A stretch of 64,000 nucleotides of DNA. Origin: Fodinibacter sp963763015. Lineage in GTDB: Bacteria > Actinomycetota > Actinomycetes > Actinomycetales > Dermatophilaceae. This document shows positions 1 to 8,021 of this stretch, piece after piece. The DNA lies in assembly GCA_963763015.1 (NCBI GenBank), contig CAVXML010000011.1, positions 310,001 to 374,000 of the forward strand, written 5' to 3'. Under the pieces are notes generated by a model that saw only the letters and a list, made by a program, of their open reading frames with translations, was not told the DNA's origin and did not search any database. Position 1 is the first letter of the stretch. Every line of letters starts with the position of its first letter. A program made the position numbers and the translations under genes.

Positions 1-56
1 CAGCGCCCGGTAGCCTTGACCCGGCATCCGCCCCTTCACCCGGGAGAGACGCACCC

Positions 57-3000
57 ATGTCCTCGTCGCACGACCTCGTGCTGACCACCGTCCCGGGGGG
101 CAACGCCCTCTCGCCGTTCCGCGCCGCGGCGCTTCTCGGGCGGCTGCGCGGGGTCGCGCCGACCGTCTCGGCGGTCACCGCGAGACATGTCCACTGGGTG
201 GCCAGCGATGCCGAGCTCGACGAGGCGACCGCCATCACGGTGGAGCGGCTCCTGACGTATGGCGAGGCGTACGCCGGTGACGCGCAGGGCGCCCACGTCG
301 CGACCGTCGTCGCGGCGCCCCGGCTCGGCACGTTGTCACCGTGGGCGAGCAAGGCCACCGACATCGCGCACAGCTGCGGGGTGGACGTCCGCCGCGTGGA
401 GCGGGTGACGGAGTACCGCCTCGCCTCGGACGAGGCGCTCACGGAGGAGCAGTGGGCGGCCTGTGCCGATCTCCTCCACGACCGGATGACCGAGTCGGCG
501 CTCCCGACGAGGACCGCCGCCGCGGCACTGTTCGAGGAGCGCGACGCGGAGCCGATGGAGCGCGTGGACGTCCTCGGGCGGGGACGGGCGGCCATCGTCG
601 AGGCCGACAGGACGTACGGCCTGGCCCTCTCCGACGACGAGGTCGACTACCTCGTCGAGGCGTTCACCGGCCTGTCGCGCAACCCGAGTGACGTCGAGCT
701 CATGATGTTCGCGCAGGCGAACTCCGAGCACTGCAGGCACAAGATCTTCAACGCCGACTTCGTCGTCGACGGCCGGGCGCAGCCTCGCTCGCTGTTCGGG
801 ATGATCCGGCACACCGAGGAGGTCGCCGGCGAGGGCACGGTCGTCGCGTACAAGGACAACGCGTCGGTCATGGTGGGTGGTCGTCGGGTGCTGTGGATAC
901 CCGAGTCGCCCGACGGGCCCAGCAGGTACACCGCTCGTGAGGACGATGTGCACGTCCTCATGAAGGTCGAGACGCACAACCACCCGACCGCGATCTCGCC
1001 GTTCCCCGGCGCGGCGACGGGGGCGGGGGGCGAGATCCGCGACGAGGGGGCGACCGGCCGTGGCTCGCAGCCCAAGGCAGGCCTCACCGGGTTCGCCGTC
1101 TCCAACCTCAACCTGCCCGGCCCGGAGGAGCCGTGGGAGCGTGACTGCTACGGGGCGCCGGGACACATCGCGACCCCCCTGGAGATCATGCTCGAGGGCC
1201 CGATCGGGGCAGCGGCGTTCAACAACGAGTTCGGTCGCCCCGGCCTCGGGGGCTTCTTCCGGGTCTACGAGCAGACGGTCGACGGCGTACGTCGGGGCTT
1301 CCACAAGCCGATCATGAGCGCTGGCGGGCTCGGGACGATCAGTGCGGACATGACCGAGAAGGTCGTCTTCCCCGCGGGAACGGTGCTCGTGCAGATCGGT
1401 GGCCCGGGGATGCGGATCGGGATGGGAGGCGGTGCGGCATCCTCGATGGCGGCCGGCGCCAACGCGGCCGAGCTCGACTTCGACTCGGTGCAGCGCGGCA
1501 ACCCCGAGATCGAGCGGCGTGCGCAGGAGGTCGTCAACCACTGCTGGGGCCTCGGCGGCGACAACCCGATCCTCGCCATCCACGACGTCGGCGCAGGGGG
1601 GCTGTCCAACGCCTTCCCGGAGCTCGTCGACGGCGCCGGGCTCGGTGCGCGGTTCGACCTGTCCGCGATCCCGCTCGAGGAGTCCGGCCTTGCTCCGCGG
1701 GAGGCGTGGTGCAACGAGTCGCAGGAACGCTACGTCGTCGCCCTCGCGCCCGAGTCGCTGCCGCGGTTCACCGCGCTGTGCGAGCGCGAACGGTGCCCGT
1801 ATGCCGTCGTCGGTGTGGCGCGCGACGACGGTCGCCTCGTGCTCGGTGAGGGCCCCGAGGACCGTGACGCCGAGGACCGCGCCATCGACATGCCGATGGA
1901 GGTGCTGCTCGGCAAGCCGCCGCGGATGACGAGGGAGGTCGTCCGGGTCGAGCGGGAGGCGGGTGACCTCGACCTCTCCTCGGTCGTCGTGCGCGACACC
2001 GCGTATGCCGTGCTGCGGCATCCGACCGTCGCCAGCAAGCGCTTCCTCGTGACGATCGCCGACCGGACCGTCGGTGGCCTGACCCACCGTGACCAGATGG
2101 TGGGTCCCTGGCAGGTGCCGGTCGCGGACGTGGCCGTGACGTTGGCCGACCACGTGGGGCTGGCCGGTGAGGCGATGGCGACGGGCGAGCGGATGCCGCT
2201 CGCGGCTGTCGACGGACCGGCATCCGGACGGATGGCCGTCGGCGAGGCCCTGACCAACCTGCTCGCCGCGCCGATCTCCGGGCTGCCCGGGGTCAAGCTC
2301 TCCTGCAACTGGATGGCTGCGTGTGGTGAGGACGGCGAGGACGCCGCCCTCTACGACACCGTCGAGGCCGTGGCCATGGAGCTCTGCCCCACGCTGGGGG
2401 TGTCCGTGCCGGTCGGCAAGGACTCGCTGTCGATGCGCACCCGATGGACGGACCCGTCGTCGGGGGAGGCGCGGCAGGTGACCTCGCCCGTCTCCCTCGT
2501 TGTCACGGCGTTCGCCTCGCTGCCTGACGTGCGGGGGACGTTGACACCGCAGCTGCGGGGTGGGGGCAGGGGTGGGCCAGAGGATGCCGGTGCTGGACTT
2601 GTCGGTGAGACCGTGCTCGTGCTCGTGGACCTCGGGGCCGGGCGCGACCGCCTCGGGGGCTCAGTGCTCGCCCAGGTGTCCGGTGTGTTCGGGGGTTCGG
2701 TCCCCGACCTCGACGACCCGCAGCGACTGGTGGGTCTCGTCGGTGCGGTGAACGAGCTGCGTTCTCGTGAAGCAGTTCTTGCCTACCACGACCGTTCGGA
2801 CGGCGGCCTGTGGGCGACGGCGGTCGAGATGGCGCTGGCCGGGGGATGTGGTGTGGAGGTCCAGGCCGCGACGGTTGCCGGCTTGTTCAGCGAGGAGCTG
2901 GGTGCCGTGCTCGAGGTGCCGGCCGCGCGGCTCGCCGAGGTCGAGACGGTACTGGCCTCCCACGGCCTCGGCGGTCTGTTCCGGGTGGTCGGCCGGCCAT

Positions 3001-4001
3001 TGCACGACCGCAGAGTGCGGGTGCGGATCGGCCCGGAGGTGGTGCTCGACGAGCCGGTGCGACAGCTTGCGCAGGCCTGGGACACGGTGTCGGCGCGGAT
3101 CGCCTCGCTCCGCGACAACCCCGCCTGCGCCGACGAGGAGCACGCCGGCGTCGGGTCGGACGACGACCCGGGGCTCGTCGTCGCGCCCAGCTTCGACCCG
3201 TCGGACGACGTCGCCGCCCCCTACGTGTCGCGGGGAGTCCGGCCCAAGGTCGCCATTCTGCGCGAGCAGGGGGTCAACAGCCACGTCGAGACGGCATTCG
3301 CCTTTCACAGAGCCGGTTTCGAGACGTATGACGTGCACATGACCGACCTGCACACGCGGCGCTTCGACCTGGCAGGCGTCCTGGGGCTGGTGGCGTGCGG
3401 TGGGTTCTCCTACGGCGACACCTTGGGAGCCGGCGAGGGCTGGGCCCGCTCGGTGCTCTTCAACGAGCGGCTCACGTCGTCGTTCCGCGACTTCTTCCAC
3501 CGCGACGACACCTTCGGCCTCGGCATCTGCAACGGCTGCCAGATGTTCGGGGCGCTGGCAGACCTGATCCCTGGAGCGGATGCGTGGCCGCGCTTCACGC
3601 GCAACCGGTCGGAACAGTACGAGGCGCGGCTCAGCATGGTGGAGGTGCTCCAGTCACCCTCGATCTTCACGGCCGGAATGGCGGGCAGCCGTCTGCCGAT
3701 CGCGGTGGCGCACGGGGAGGGCTTCGCCGACTTCTCCGCCCGCGGCGACTCCGGCCGGGTCGAGCGGGTGGCGCGGTTCGTCGACCACCAGGGCAAGCCG
3801 GCGACCTCGTATCCGATGAACCCCAACGGGTCTCCGGGCGGGCTCACCGCGGTGACGACGCCCGACGGCCGGTTCACCGCGATCATGCCGCACCCGGAAC
3901 GGGTGGCCCGCAACGCGCAGCTGTCGTGGACCTCCGGGCCGGTCGAGGCGGAGAGCCCCTGGCTGCGGATGTTCCGGAATGCCCGGGTCTGGGTGGGCTG
4001 A
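57..4001 (+). CDS. purL: Phosphoribosylformylglycinamidine synthase, single-chain form
   Basis: Converts FGAR plus glutamine and ATP to FGAM, the fourth step of purine synthesis, in the cytoplasm. At 1314 residues this is the large fused type (E. coli PurL is about 1295), carrying the PurS-like N-terminus, two AIRS-like ATPase halves and a C-terminal class I glutaminase. The glutaminase nucleophile is Cys1158 in GICNGCQMFG, and the His1279/Glu1281 pair lies in PHPERVAR. The FGAM core is visible in motifs such as KVETHNHPTAISPFPGAATG. The start at 57 has GGGAGAG about 8 bases upstream and a -10-like TAGCCT at 11-16. Many actinobacteria use separate PurS, PurQ and PurL, so the fused form is a useful lineage marker. 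No purS or purQ occurs in the window. Confidence 0.97.
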   Translation: MSSSHDLVLTTVPGGNALSPFRAAALLGRLRGVAPTVSAVTARHVHWVASDAELDEATAITVERLLTYGEAYAGDAQGAHVATVVAAPRLGTLSPWASKATDIAHSCGVDVRRVERVTEYRLASDEALTEEQWAACADLLHDRMTESALPTRTAAAALFEERDAEPMERVDVLGRGRAAIVEADRTYGLALSDDEVDYLVEAFTGLSRNPSDVELMMFAQANSEHCRHKIFNADFVVDGRAQPRSLFGMIRHTEEVAGEGTVVAYKDNASVMVGGRRVLWIPESPDGPSRYTAREDDVHVLMKVETHNHPTAISPFPGAATGAGGEIRDEGATGRGSQPKAGLTGFAVSNLNLPGPEEPWERDCYGAPGHIATPLEIMLEGPIGAAAFNNEFGRPGLGGFFRVYEQTVDGVRRGFHKPIMSAGGLGTISADMTEKVVFPAGTVLVQIGGPGMRIGMGGGAASSMAAGANAAELDFDSVQRGNPEIERRAQEVVNHCWGLGGDNPILAIHDVGAGGLSNAFPELVDGAGLGARFDLSAIPLEESGLAPREAWCNESQERYVVALAPESLPRFTALCERERCPYAVVGVARDDGRLVLGEGPEDRDAEDRAIDMPMEVLLGKPPRMTREVVRVEREAGDLDLSSVVVRDTAYAVLRHPTVASKRFLVTIADRTVGGLTHRDQMVGPWQVPVADVAVTLADHVGLAGEAMATGERMPLAAVDGPASGRMAVGEALTNLLAAPISGLPGVKLSCNWMAACGEDGEDAALYDTVEAVAMELCPTLGVSVPVGKDSLSMRTRWTDPSSGEARQVTSPVSLVVTAFASLPDVRGTLTPQLRGGGRGGPEDAGAGLVGETVLVLVDLGAGRDRLGGSVLAQVSGVFGGSVPDLDDPQRLVGLVGAVNELRSREAVLAYHDRSDGGLWATAVEMALAGGCGVEVQAATVAGLFSEELGAVLEVPAARLAEVETVLASHGLGGLFRVVGRPLHDRRVRVRIGPEVVLDEPVRQLAQAWDTVSARIASLRDNPACADEEHAGVGSDDDPGLVVAPSFDPSDDVAAPYVSRGVRPKVAILREQGVNSHVETAFAFHRAGFETYDVHMTDLHTRRFDLAGVLGLVACGGFSYGDTLGAGEGWARSVLFNERLTSSFRDFFHRDDTFGLGICNGCQMFGALADLIPGADAWPRFTRNRSEQYEARLSMVEVLQSPSIFTAGMAGSRLPIAVAHGEGFADFSARGDSGRVERVARFVDHQGKPATSYPMNPNGSPGGLTAVTTPDGRFTAIMPHPERVARNAQLSWTSGPVEAESPWLRMFRNARVWVG

Positions 4002-4032
4002 GCAGCGCAGCGGTTCGGCCGACCTCACCCTG

Positions 4033-4212
4033 CTACGACGCGTGACGCCGACGAACCAGCTCTACGGCAACCACCGCGATCCCCACAGCGATGACGGCTA
4101 CCCACAGGCCCGCTTCACCGACGCCCCCGACAAGCAGGGTGGCGGCGACGAGCAGGACCGCGGCCATGATCCACATCACGAGCGACATGGCGACCATCTC
4201 CCAATCGTCCAC
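4033..4212 (-). CDS. Small hydrophobic protein, probably two membrane helices
   Basis: Unrecognised protein of up to 59 residues. From the GTG at 4212 it reads VDDWEMVAMSLVMWIMAAVL, then a second hydrophobic stretch (AGLWVAVIAVGIAVVAVEL), and ends RRRHAS. The pattern is two short transmembrane helices and a basic C-terminus, typical of small actinobacterial membrane proteins. An in-frame stop lies three codons before the GTG. An ATG at residue 9 has a better spaced GGGAG ribosome site and may be the true start. It is convergent with purL and fills what would otherwise be an empty interval. Function is unknown. Confidence 0.5.
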   Translation of the reverse strand: MDDWEMVAMSLVMWIMAAVLLVAATLLVGGVGEAGLWVAVIAVGIAVVAVELVRRRHAS

Positions 4213-4352
4213 CTCACCCTATGGCTGCCGATGCTCGGCCAGCCGTCGAACGTGAGTGAGCAAGACACCACGTGAAGCTCGGGTGACAGCGACACCTTCA
4301 CTCCGGGTTCTGGACCTGAATGGCGCCCTGCGAACTCGGTAGCGTGAAGGAC

Positions 4353-4793
4353 ATGCCCATCAAACTGGAGAACGTCGGCATCGCGGTCCGCGACCTCGAA
4401 GCGACGATCGCCTTCTTCACCGACCTCGGGTTGACCGTCCTCGGCCGTGACACGGTCAGTGGGGAGTGGACCGACACCGCAGTTGGACTGGACGGGAACC
4501 ACGCCCGGATCGCCATGCTCCAGACACCCGACGGCAACGGTCGCCTGGAGCTCTTCGAGTACATCCACCCCGACGCGATCGAGACCGAACCCACCCGGCC
4601 CAACGAGATCGGGATGCACCGCGTGGCCTTCTCGGTCGACGACATCGACGAAGCCCTCGCGATCGCGGCGAAGCACGGCTGCCACCCGCTTCGCGGCGTG
4701 GCGACCTACGAGGACGTCTACAAGCTGACCTATGTCCGCGGCCCGAGCGGCATCATCGTGATGCTCGCTGAGGAGCTCACGAAGAAGGGGTGA
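4353..4793 (+). CDS. VOC (glyoxalase/bleomycin-resistance) family protein
   Basis: A 146-residue protein of the vicinal oxygen chelate superfamily. It shows two beta-alpha-beta-beta-beta modules, beginning KLENVGIAVRDLEATIAFF and MHRVAFSVDDIDEALAIA. Family members bind a divalent metal through His and Glu residues and act as lyases, dioxygenases or drug-binding proteins. The substrate cannot be told from sequence. The ATG at 4353 is preferred over an upstream in-frame ATG at 4320 because homologous sequence begins there and GAAGGA sits just before it. It stands as a single gene followed by the HNH gene. Confidence 0.85.
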   Translation: MPIKLENVGIAVRDLEATIAFFTDLGLTVLGRDTVSGEWTDTAVGLDGNHARIAMLQTPDGNGRLELFEYIHPDAIETEPTRPNEIGMHRVAFSVDDIDEALAIAAKHGCHPLRGVATYEDVYKLTYVRGPSGIIVMLAEELTKKG

Positions 4794-4885
4794 CCACGAT
4801 CGGCGGCGGTCGGTCCGGCGTACCCGTCATGACGCTGACGCGCGGCGGACGGCTGAGGCTCTCGCTCGTCGGAGGTGCCGATCCC

Positions 4886-4891
4886 TACGAT
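4886..4891 (+). promoter_or_regulatory. -10 element of a leaderless promoter (HNH gene)
   Basis: TACGAT ends 6 bases before the ATG at 4898, so transcription should start at or next to the start codon. There is no ribosome binding site in the gap. Confidence 0.55.
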
Positions 4892-4897
4892 GTGGCC

Positions 4898-5242
4898 ATG
4901 GCGGTCGACCGGAGCCGACGGGCGCGGGCCGCGAGGCGGCGTCAGCGGCGGATGGCCGGCGTCGATCACGACCTCACCGACGAACAGTGGACGGCGCTCA
5001 AGGCGGCATGGGGAGGCTGTGCGTACTGTGGCGCGACCGAGTGGCCGGTGCAGCGTGACTGCGTGCTCCCGATCTCGCGTGGCGGGCGCTACACGCTCGA
5101 CAACGTCGCGCCGGCCTGCGGGCCGTGCAATGCGAGCAAGTGCAACGACGAGGTCACCTCCTGGATGCGACGCAAGCGCCTGGACGAGCGCGCATTCCTC
5201 GTCCGCCATGCGGAGATCAGTGCCAGCCTCCTGGTTGTCTGA
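4898..5242 (+). CDS. HNH-fold endonuclease-like protein with Cys at the first His position
   Basis: A 114-residue protein with a basic N-terminus (RSRRARAARRRQRR) and a four-cysteine HNH scaffold: Cys41/Cys44 in GCAYCG and Cys74/Cys77 in ACGPCN, with Asn78 and further Lys/Cys residues after it. In ordinary HNH nucleases the segment before the SRGG turn reads D-H-V-x-P and the His activates water. Here it reads RDCVLPISRGG, with Cys55 at that place. The protein may be a variant nuclease, or a zinc-stabilised DNA- or RNA-binding module that no longer cuts. The start at 4898 is chosen because the -10 hexamer at 4886 fits a leaderless mRNA. An upstream in-frame start exists at 4790 but its translation looks non-coding. 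Confidence 0.75.
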   Translation: MAVDRSRRARAARRRQRRMAGVDHDLTDEQWTALKAAWGGCAYCGATEWPVQRDCVLPISRGGRYTLDNVAPACGPCNASKCNDEVTSWMRRKRLDERAFLVRHAEISASLLVV

Positions 5243-5484
5243 GTGGCCCCGGCGGCGCCGCACCCCTGCCGCGAGGCGGGTGCGGTCCCGGCCCTGTCCT
5301 CCACCGCTGGAGCAGCGGCCGAGGATCACGCGCCCGGGAGCTGCCCTCGACGCGGGTCCCCGATCGTCTCGATACTGGTACCCAGTCCGCTGTCGCCTCC
5401 TCGGCCGAATCGAGGTCTCCGGTCGCCACGGTTGCCTTCGACGAACCGACTGCGCAGCGCACCACCACCACCTGAGGAGCGCGG

Positions 5485-6120
5485 ATGTCACTCACACGGA
5501 TCCACAACCTGTCCATCTCCCTCGACGGATTCGCGACCGGGGAACCGCAGTCCGCCGAGGCACCCTTCGGCCATGCGGGGGAGCGACTGCACGAGTGGAT
5601 GTTCCGTACCCGGTTCTGGGACGAGGGCGGGACCGCCGGGGTCGACAACGCCTTCGCCGAGCGTCACAGCCAGGGAATCGGAGCCGAGATCATGGGCGCC
5701 AACAAGTTCGGTCCACCCGGCTGGGCGCACGACCCGGACTGGAAGGGCTGGTGGGGCCCGAACCCGCCCTTCCACACGCCGACCTTCGTGCTCACCCACC
5801 ACCCGCGGCCCTCGATCACCATGGATGGGGGCACCTCGTTCCACTTCGTCGACGCCGCCCCGGCCGAGGCCCTCGCCACGGCTCGGGACGCGGCCGGGGG
5901 CCAGGACGTCCGGATCGGCGGCGGACCGACGGTCGTCCGCGACTTCCTCGCCGCCGGTCTCGTCGACCACATGCACCTCGTCCAGGTGCCCATCGTGCTC
6001 GGCCGCGGCGTCCGCCTCTGGGACGGGCTCGAGGCCGTCGAAGACGGCTTCGCGGTCGAGGCGGTCTCCTCCCCGAGCGGCGTCACCCACCTCACCTTCA
6101 CGCGCAGGGCCACTGCCTGA
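5485..6120 (+). CDS. Dihydrofolate-reductase-fold (RibD C-terminal-like) protein
   Basis: A 211-residue protein of the family related to the reductase domain of RibD. It shows the N-terminal strand and SLDGF motif, the metal/nucleotide loop IMGANKFG, a late QDVRIGGGPTVVRDFLAAGL helix start and the C-terminal VQVPIVLGRG strand. These proteins bind NADPH, and most actinobacterial members have no defined substrate. The ATG has GAGGAG 5 bases upstream. A second member of the same family lies at 28029-28667. The 240-base interval upstream holds no gene I can support. Confidence 0.85.
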   Translation: MSLTRIHNLSISLDGFATGEPQSAEAPFGHAGERLHEWMFRTRFWDEGGTAGVDNAFAERHSQGIGAEIMGANKFGPPGWAHDPDWKGWWGPNPPFHTPTFVLTHHPRPSITMDGGTSFHFVDAAPAEALATARDAAGGQDVRIGGGPTVVRDFLAAGLVDHMHLVQVPIVLGRGVRLWDGLEAVEDGFAVEAVSSPSGVTHLTFTRRATA

Positions 6121-6204
6121 CCGTCGGCACCCGGCAGCACAGCCCGCGAGCCGGACGGACGGACGTCGGTCATTGCCCCGACCCCGTCGCGGCTGCCGTC
6201 GCGC

Positions 6205-6210
6205 TACGGT
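6205..6210 (+). promoter_or_regulatory. -10 element of a leaderless promoter (VOC gene)
   Basis: TACGGT ends 5 bases before the ATG at 6216, in the same arrangement as upstream of the HNH and SCP-like genes. Confidence 0.5.
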
Positions 6211-6215
6211 CGAGG

Positions 6216-6644
6216 ATGATCACTGCGATCCACACACTCGTCTACTCCGATGACGCCACCGCGACTCGAGCCTTCTTCAAGGACGTCCTGCAGTGGCCGT
6301 TCGTGTCCGAGGGAGAGCAGGGTGACGCCGGGACCGGAACCGGGACCGGTGGGGAGGACCCCGCCGAGTGGCTGATCTTCAGGACCGGCCCCAGCGAACT
6401 GGGCGTGCACCCCACCGCCGACCAGTACGAAGGCCGGTCCTACCGCTCGTCCAGGCACCACTCGATCTCGGTCATGTGCGACGACCTCGATGCGACTGTC
6501 GCCGAGCTCTCCGGGCGAGGCGCCGAGTTCGCGGACGAGCCGCAGGAGATGGGCTTCGGTCGCGGGGTCTCCCTCCGCGTGCCCGGCGCCGATGACATCC
6601 TGCTCTACCAGCCTCACCACGCCACGGCATACGACCTGGGCTGA
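6216..6644 (+). CDS. VOC family protein
   Basis: A 142-residue glyoxalase-fold protein. The first module begins ITAIHTLVYSDDATATRAFF, and the second contains HHSISVMCDDLDATVAELSG and ends LLYQPHH. A Gly/Thr-rich loop (TGTGTGGEDP) between strands is a lineage-specific insertion. It is likely a metal-dependent lyase or binding protein, with substrate unknown. The frame is open far upstream, but only the ATG at 6216 fits the family start and the leaderless -10 at 6205. It is convergent with the spermidine-synthase-like gene, with a strong hairpin between them. Confidence 0.85.
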   Translation: MITAIHTLVYSDDATATRAFFKDVLQWPFVSEGEQGDAGTGTGTGGEDPAEWLIFRTGPSELGVHPTADQYEGRSYRSSRHHSISVMCDDLDATVAELSGRGAEFADEPQEMGFGRGVSLRVPGADDILLYQPHHATAYDLG

Positions 6645-6660
6645 CCATCCACCCGTCGCA

Positions 6661-6708
6661 GTGACCCGAGGGGCTCCAGCCTCACGCCGTGCCGCGTCCT
6701 CGGGTCAC
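6661..6708. terminator. Hairpin between convergent genes
   Basis: GTGACCCGAGG (6661-6671) pairs with CCTCGGGTCAC (6698-6708), an 11-bp perfect stem around a 26-base loop. It lies between the VOC and spermidine-synthase-like stops and can act on either strand. A short direct repeat of GGGATCACC follows it. Confidence 0.55.
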
Positions 6709-6722
6709 CGGGATCACCGGGA

Positions 6723-7529
6723 TCACCGGCGGCGCCACGCGCCCCGGTGGGGCGGCTCCGGTGAGGATGCCGTGTCGCCGGCCGCAGCGCGAAAGGGTCG
6801 TGCGCCCGCGGTGCGCCGCCGGAGCTCGTCACCGGCCAGCACGCCCGTGGGCAGCGGGGCGGATGCGGCCGCACGTCGGAGCGTCCACAGGTCCAGCGGG
6901 GCGCGGGAGGCGACCAGCACGAGGTTGCCGAACCGCTTGCCCTTGAGCACCTCGTGGAGGGCGACGAACGCCACGTGCCCCAGGGCCTCACGGGCGCCGG
7001 CTGCGATGCGGCCGGCGTACCGCAGACCCGGCTCGTCGGCGACGTTGGCCAGGAGGAGACCGCCGACCGTGAGCACCCGACCGATGTCGATGTACCACTC
7101 GACCGTTCCCAGCTCCGGGGGGACGCGACCGCCGTCGTAGGCGTCGACGATCACGAGGTCCGCGCTGGAGTCCTTGAGTGCGGCCATCCCCGCGATGCCG
7201 TCGAGGGGCCGGACCCGGATCCGATGCCCCGACGGCAGCGGCAGCCGGCCGCGCACCGACTCGGTCAGCACGGCATCCGGCTCGAGGACGATCTGCGGTG
7301 ACCCGGGTCGGGTGTGCTGCACCCAGCGGGGGAGCGTCATCCCGGCGCCGCCCACGTGCGTCACCCGCAGAGCCCCGCGGGGGGCCAGGGCGTCGACGCA
7401 CAAGGCCAGGTGCTGGACGTACTCGAAGTCGAGCCGGCTCGGGTCGCCGAGGTCGACGGCCGACTGCGGCTGTCCGTCCAGCACCACCGTGACCAGCGAC
7501 CCGTCGCGCTCGAACTCGGCCTCGCCCAC
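6723..7529 (-). CDS. Spermidine-synthase-like methyltransferase-fold protein
   Basis: A 268-residue Rossmann protein resembling actinobacterial spermidine-synthase-like (fused-domain-free) proteins. Visible are the SAM-type glycine loop THVGGAGMTLPRW (near residue 60), an acidic residue at the end of strand 2 (IVLEPDAVLTESV), and DLVIVDAYDGG (about residue 128), where polyamine synthases keep their catalytic Asp region. It lacks the N-terminal beta domain of true SpeE, so polyamine synthesis is uncertain. The GTG start at 7529 has TAGCCT (7536-7541) six bases upstream, suggesting a leaderless mRNA. It is divergent from the SCP-like gene, with 66 bases between. Confidence 0.75.
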   Translation of the reverse strand: MGEAEFERDGSLVTVVLDGQPQSAVDLGDPSRLDFEYVQHLALCVDALAPRGALRVTHVGGAGMTLPRWVQHTRPGSPQIVLEPDAVLTESVRGRLPLPSGHRIRVRPLDGIAGMAALKDSSADLVIVDAYDGGRVPPELGTVEWYIDIGRVLTVGGLLLANVADEPGLRYAGRIAAGAREALGHVAFVALHEVLKGKRFGNLVLVASRAPLDLWTLRRAAASAPLPTGVLAGDELRRRTAGARPFRAAAGDTASSPEPPHRGAWRRR

Positions 7530-7535
7530 GGGGGC

Positions 7536-7541
7536 AGGCTA
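7536..7541 (-). promoter_or_regulatory. -10 element of a leaderless promoter (spermidine-synthase-like gene)
   Basis: On the minus strand TAGCCT ends 6 bases before the GTG at 7529. Confidence 0.45.
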
Positions 7542-7583
7542 CGGCCGTCGCGGCGACAGGCGGAGTGGAACCGTGGCGCGACC

Positions 7584-7589
7584 TACGAT
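7584..7589 (+). promoter_or_regulatory. -10 element of a leaderless promoter (SCP-like gene)
   Basis: TACGAT ends 6 bases before the ATG at 7596. It forms a divergent promoter pair with the element at 7536-7541. Confidence 0.5.
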
Positions 7590-7595
7590 GCCGGT

Positions 7596-8021
7596 ATGCC
7601 GCCCCGTCGACGCACCGCACCGGACCTCGGCCGCAGTGCTCTCGCGGCCTGGCGGGCCGATCCGGACGGGGTCGACCGCGCGACCCTGGGCACCGCCGTG
7701 CGGTACACCCTCGAGGAGCTCGGAGCCCACGCGCCGGGGCGGAGCGTGGAGGTGCGCGTGCCACCGTTCGGGGCGGTTCAGTGCCTGGACGGGCCGCGGC
7801 ACACCCGGGGCACCCCGCCCAACGTCGTCGAGGCCGATGCCGAGACGTGGCTCCGGCTTGCGACGGGTGGCCAACGCTGGGCCGAGGCGCTCGCCGACGG
7901 CCGGCTGCGGGTGAGCGGCACGCGTGCCGACCTCACCGGGCTCCTGCCTCTTCCGGATCCCGAGCCCGACCCCGAACCCGGCGCCGAGCCGAGGCCCGAC
8001 CCGTCCCGGACGCCGGGGTGA
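7596..8021 (+). CDS. Sterol-carrier-protein-like (bacterial SCP orthologue) protein
   Basis: A 141-residue protein of the small actinobacterial SCP-like family (the Rv0807 type found near purF in mycobacteria). Recognisable parts are the N-terminal basic stretch, RYTLEELGAHAPGRSVEVRV, a central FGAVQCLDGP and PPNVVEADAETWLRLATG, followed by WAEALADGRLRVSGTRADLT, which matches the SCP2-like fold. The C-terminus is a Pro/Asp/Glu-rich tail. Ligand and role are unknown. It overlaps the next gene by 4 bases (GTGA), so the two are probably translated together. The neighbourhood with purL and purF supports the assignment. Confidence 0.75.
   Translation: MPPRRRTAPDLGRSALAAWRADPDGVDRATLGTAVRYTLEELGAHAPGRSVEVRVPPFGAVQCLDGPRHTRGTPPNVVEADAETWLRLATGGQRWAEALADGRLRVSGTRADLTGLLPLPDPEPDPEPGAEPRPDPSRTPG

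Noticed and set aside
336..2153. A 605-codon open frame antisense to purL
   Set aside because: High-GC codon bias opens antisense frames. Its translation is low-complexity Arg/Gly/Pro/His sequence with no family motif, and the plus-strand gene is certain.
4790..5242. Longer HNH protein starting at 4790
   Set aside because: The first 36 residues look non-coding, and the promoter hexamer at 4886 would lie inside it.
5243..5484. Additional gene between the HNH and DHFR-like genes
   Set aside because: Frames through the interval are low-complexity and lack a start with a ribosome site. It is treated as intergenic DNA.
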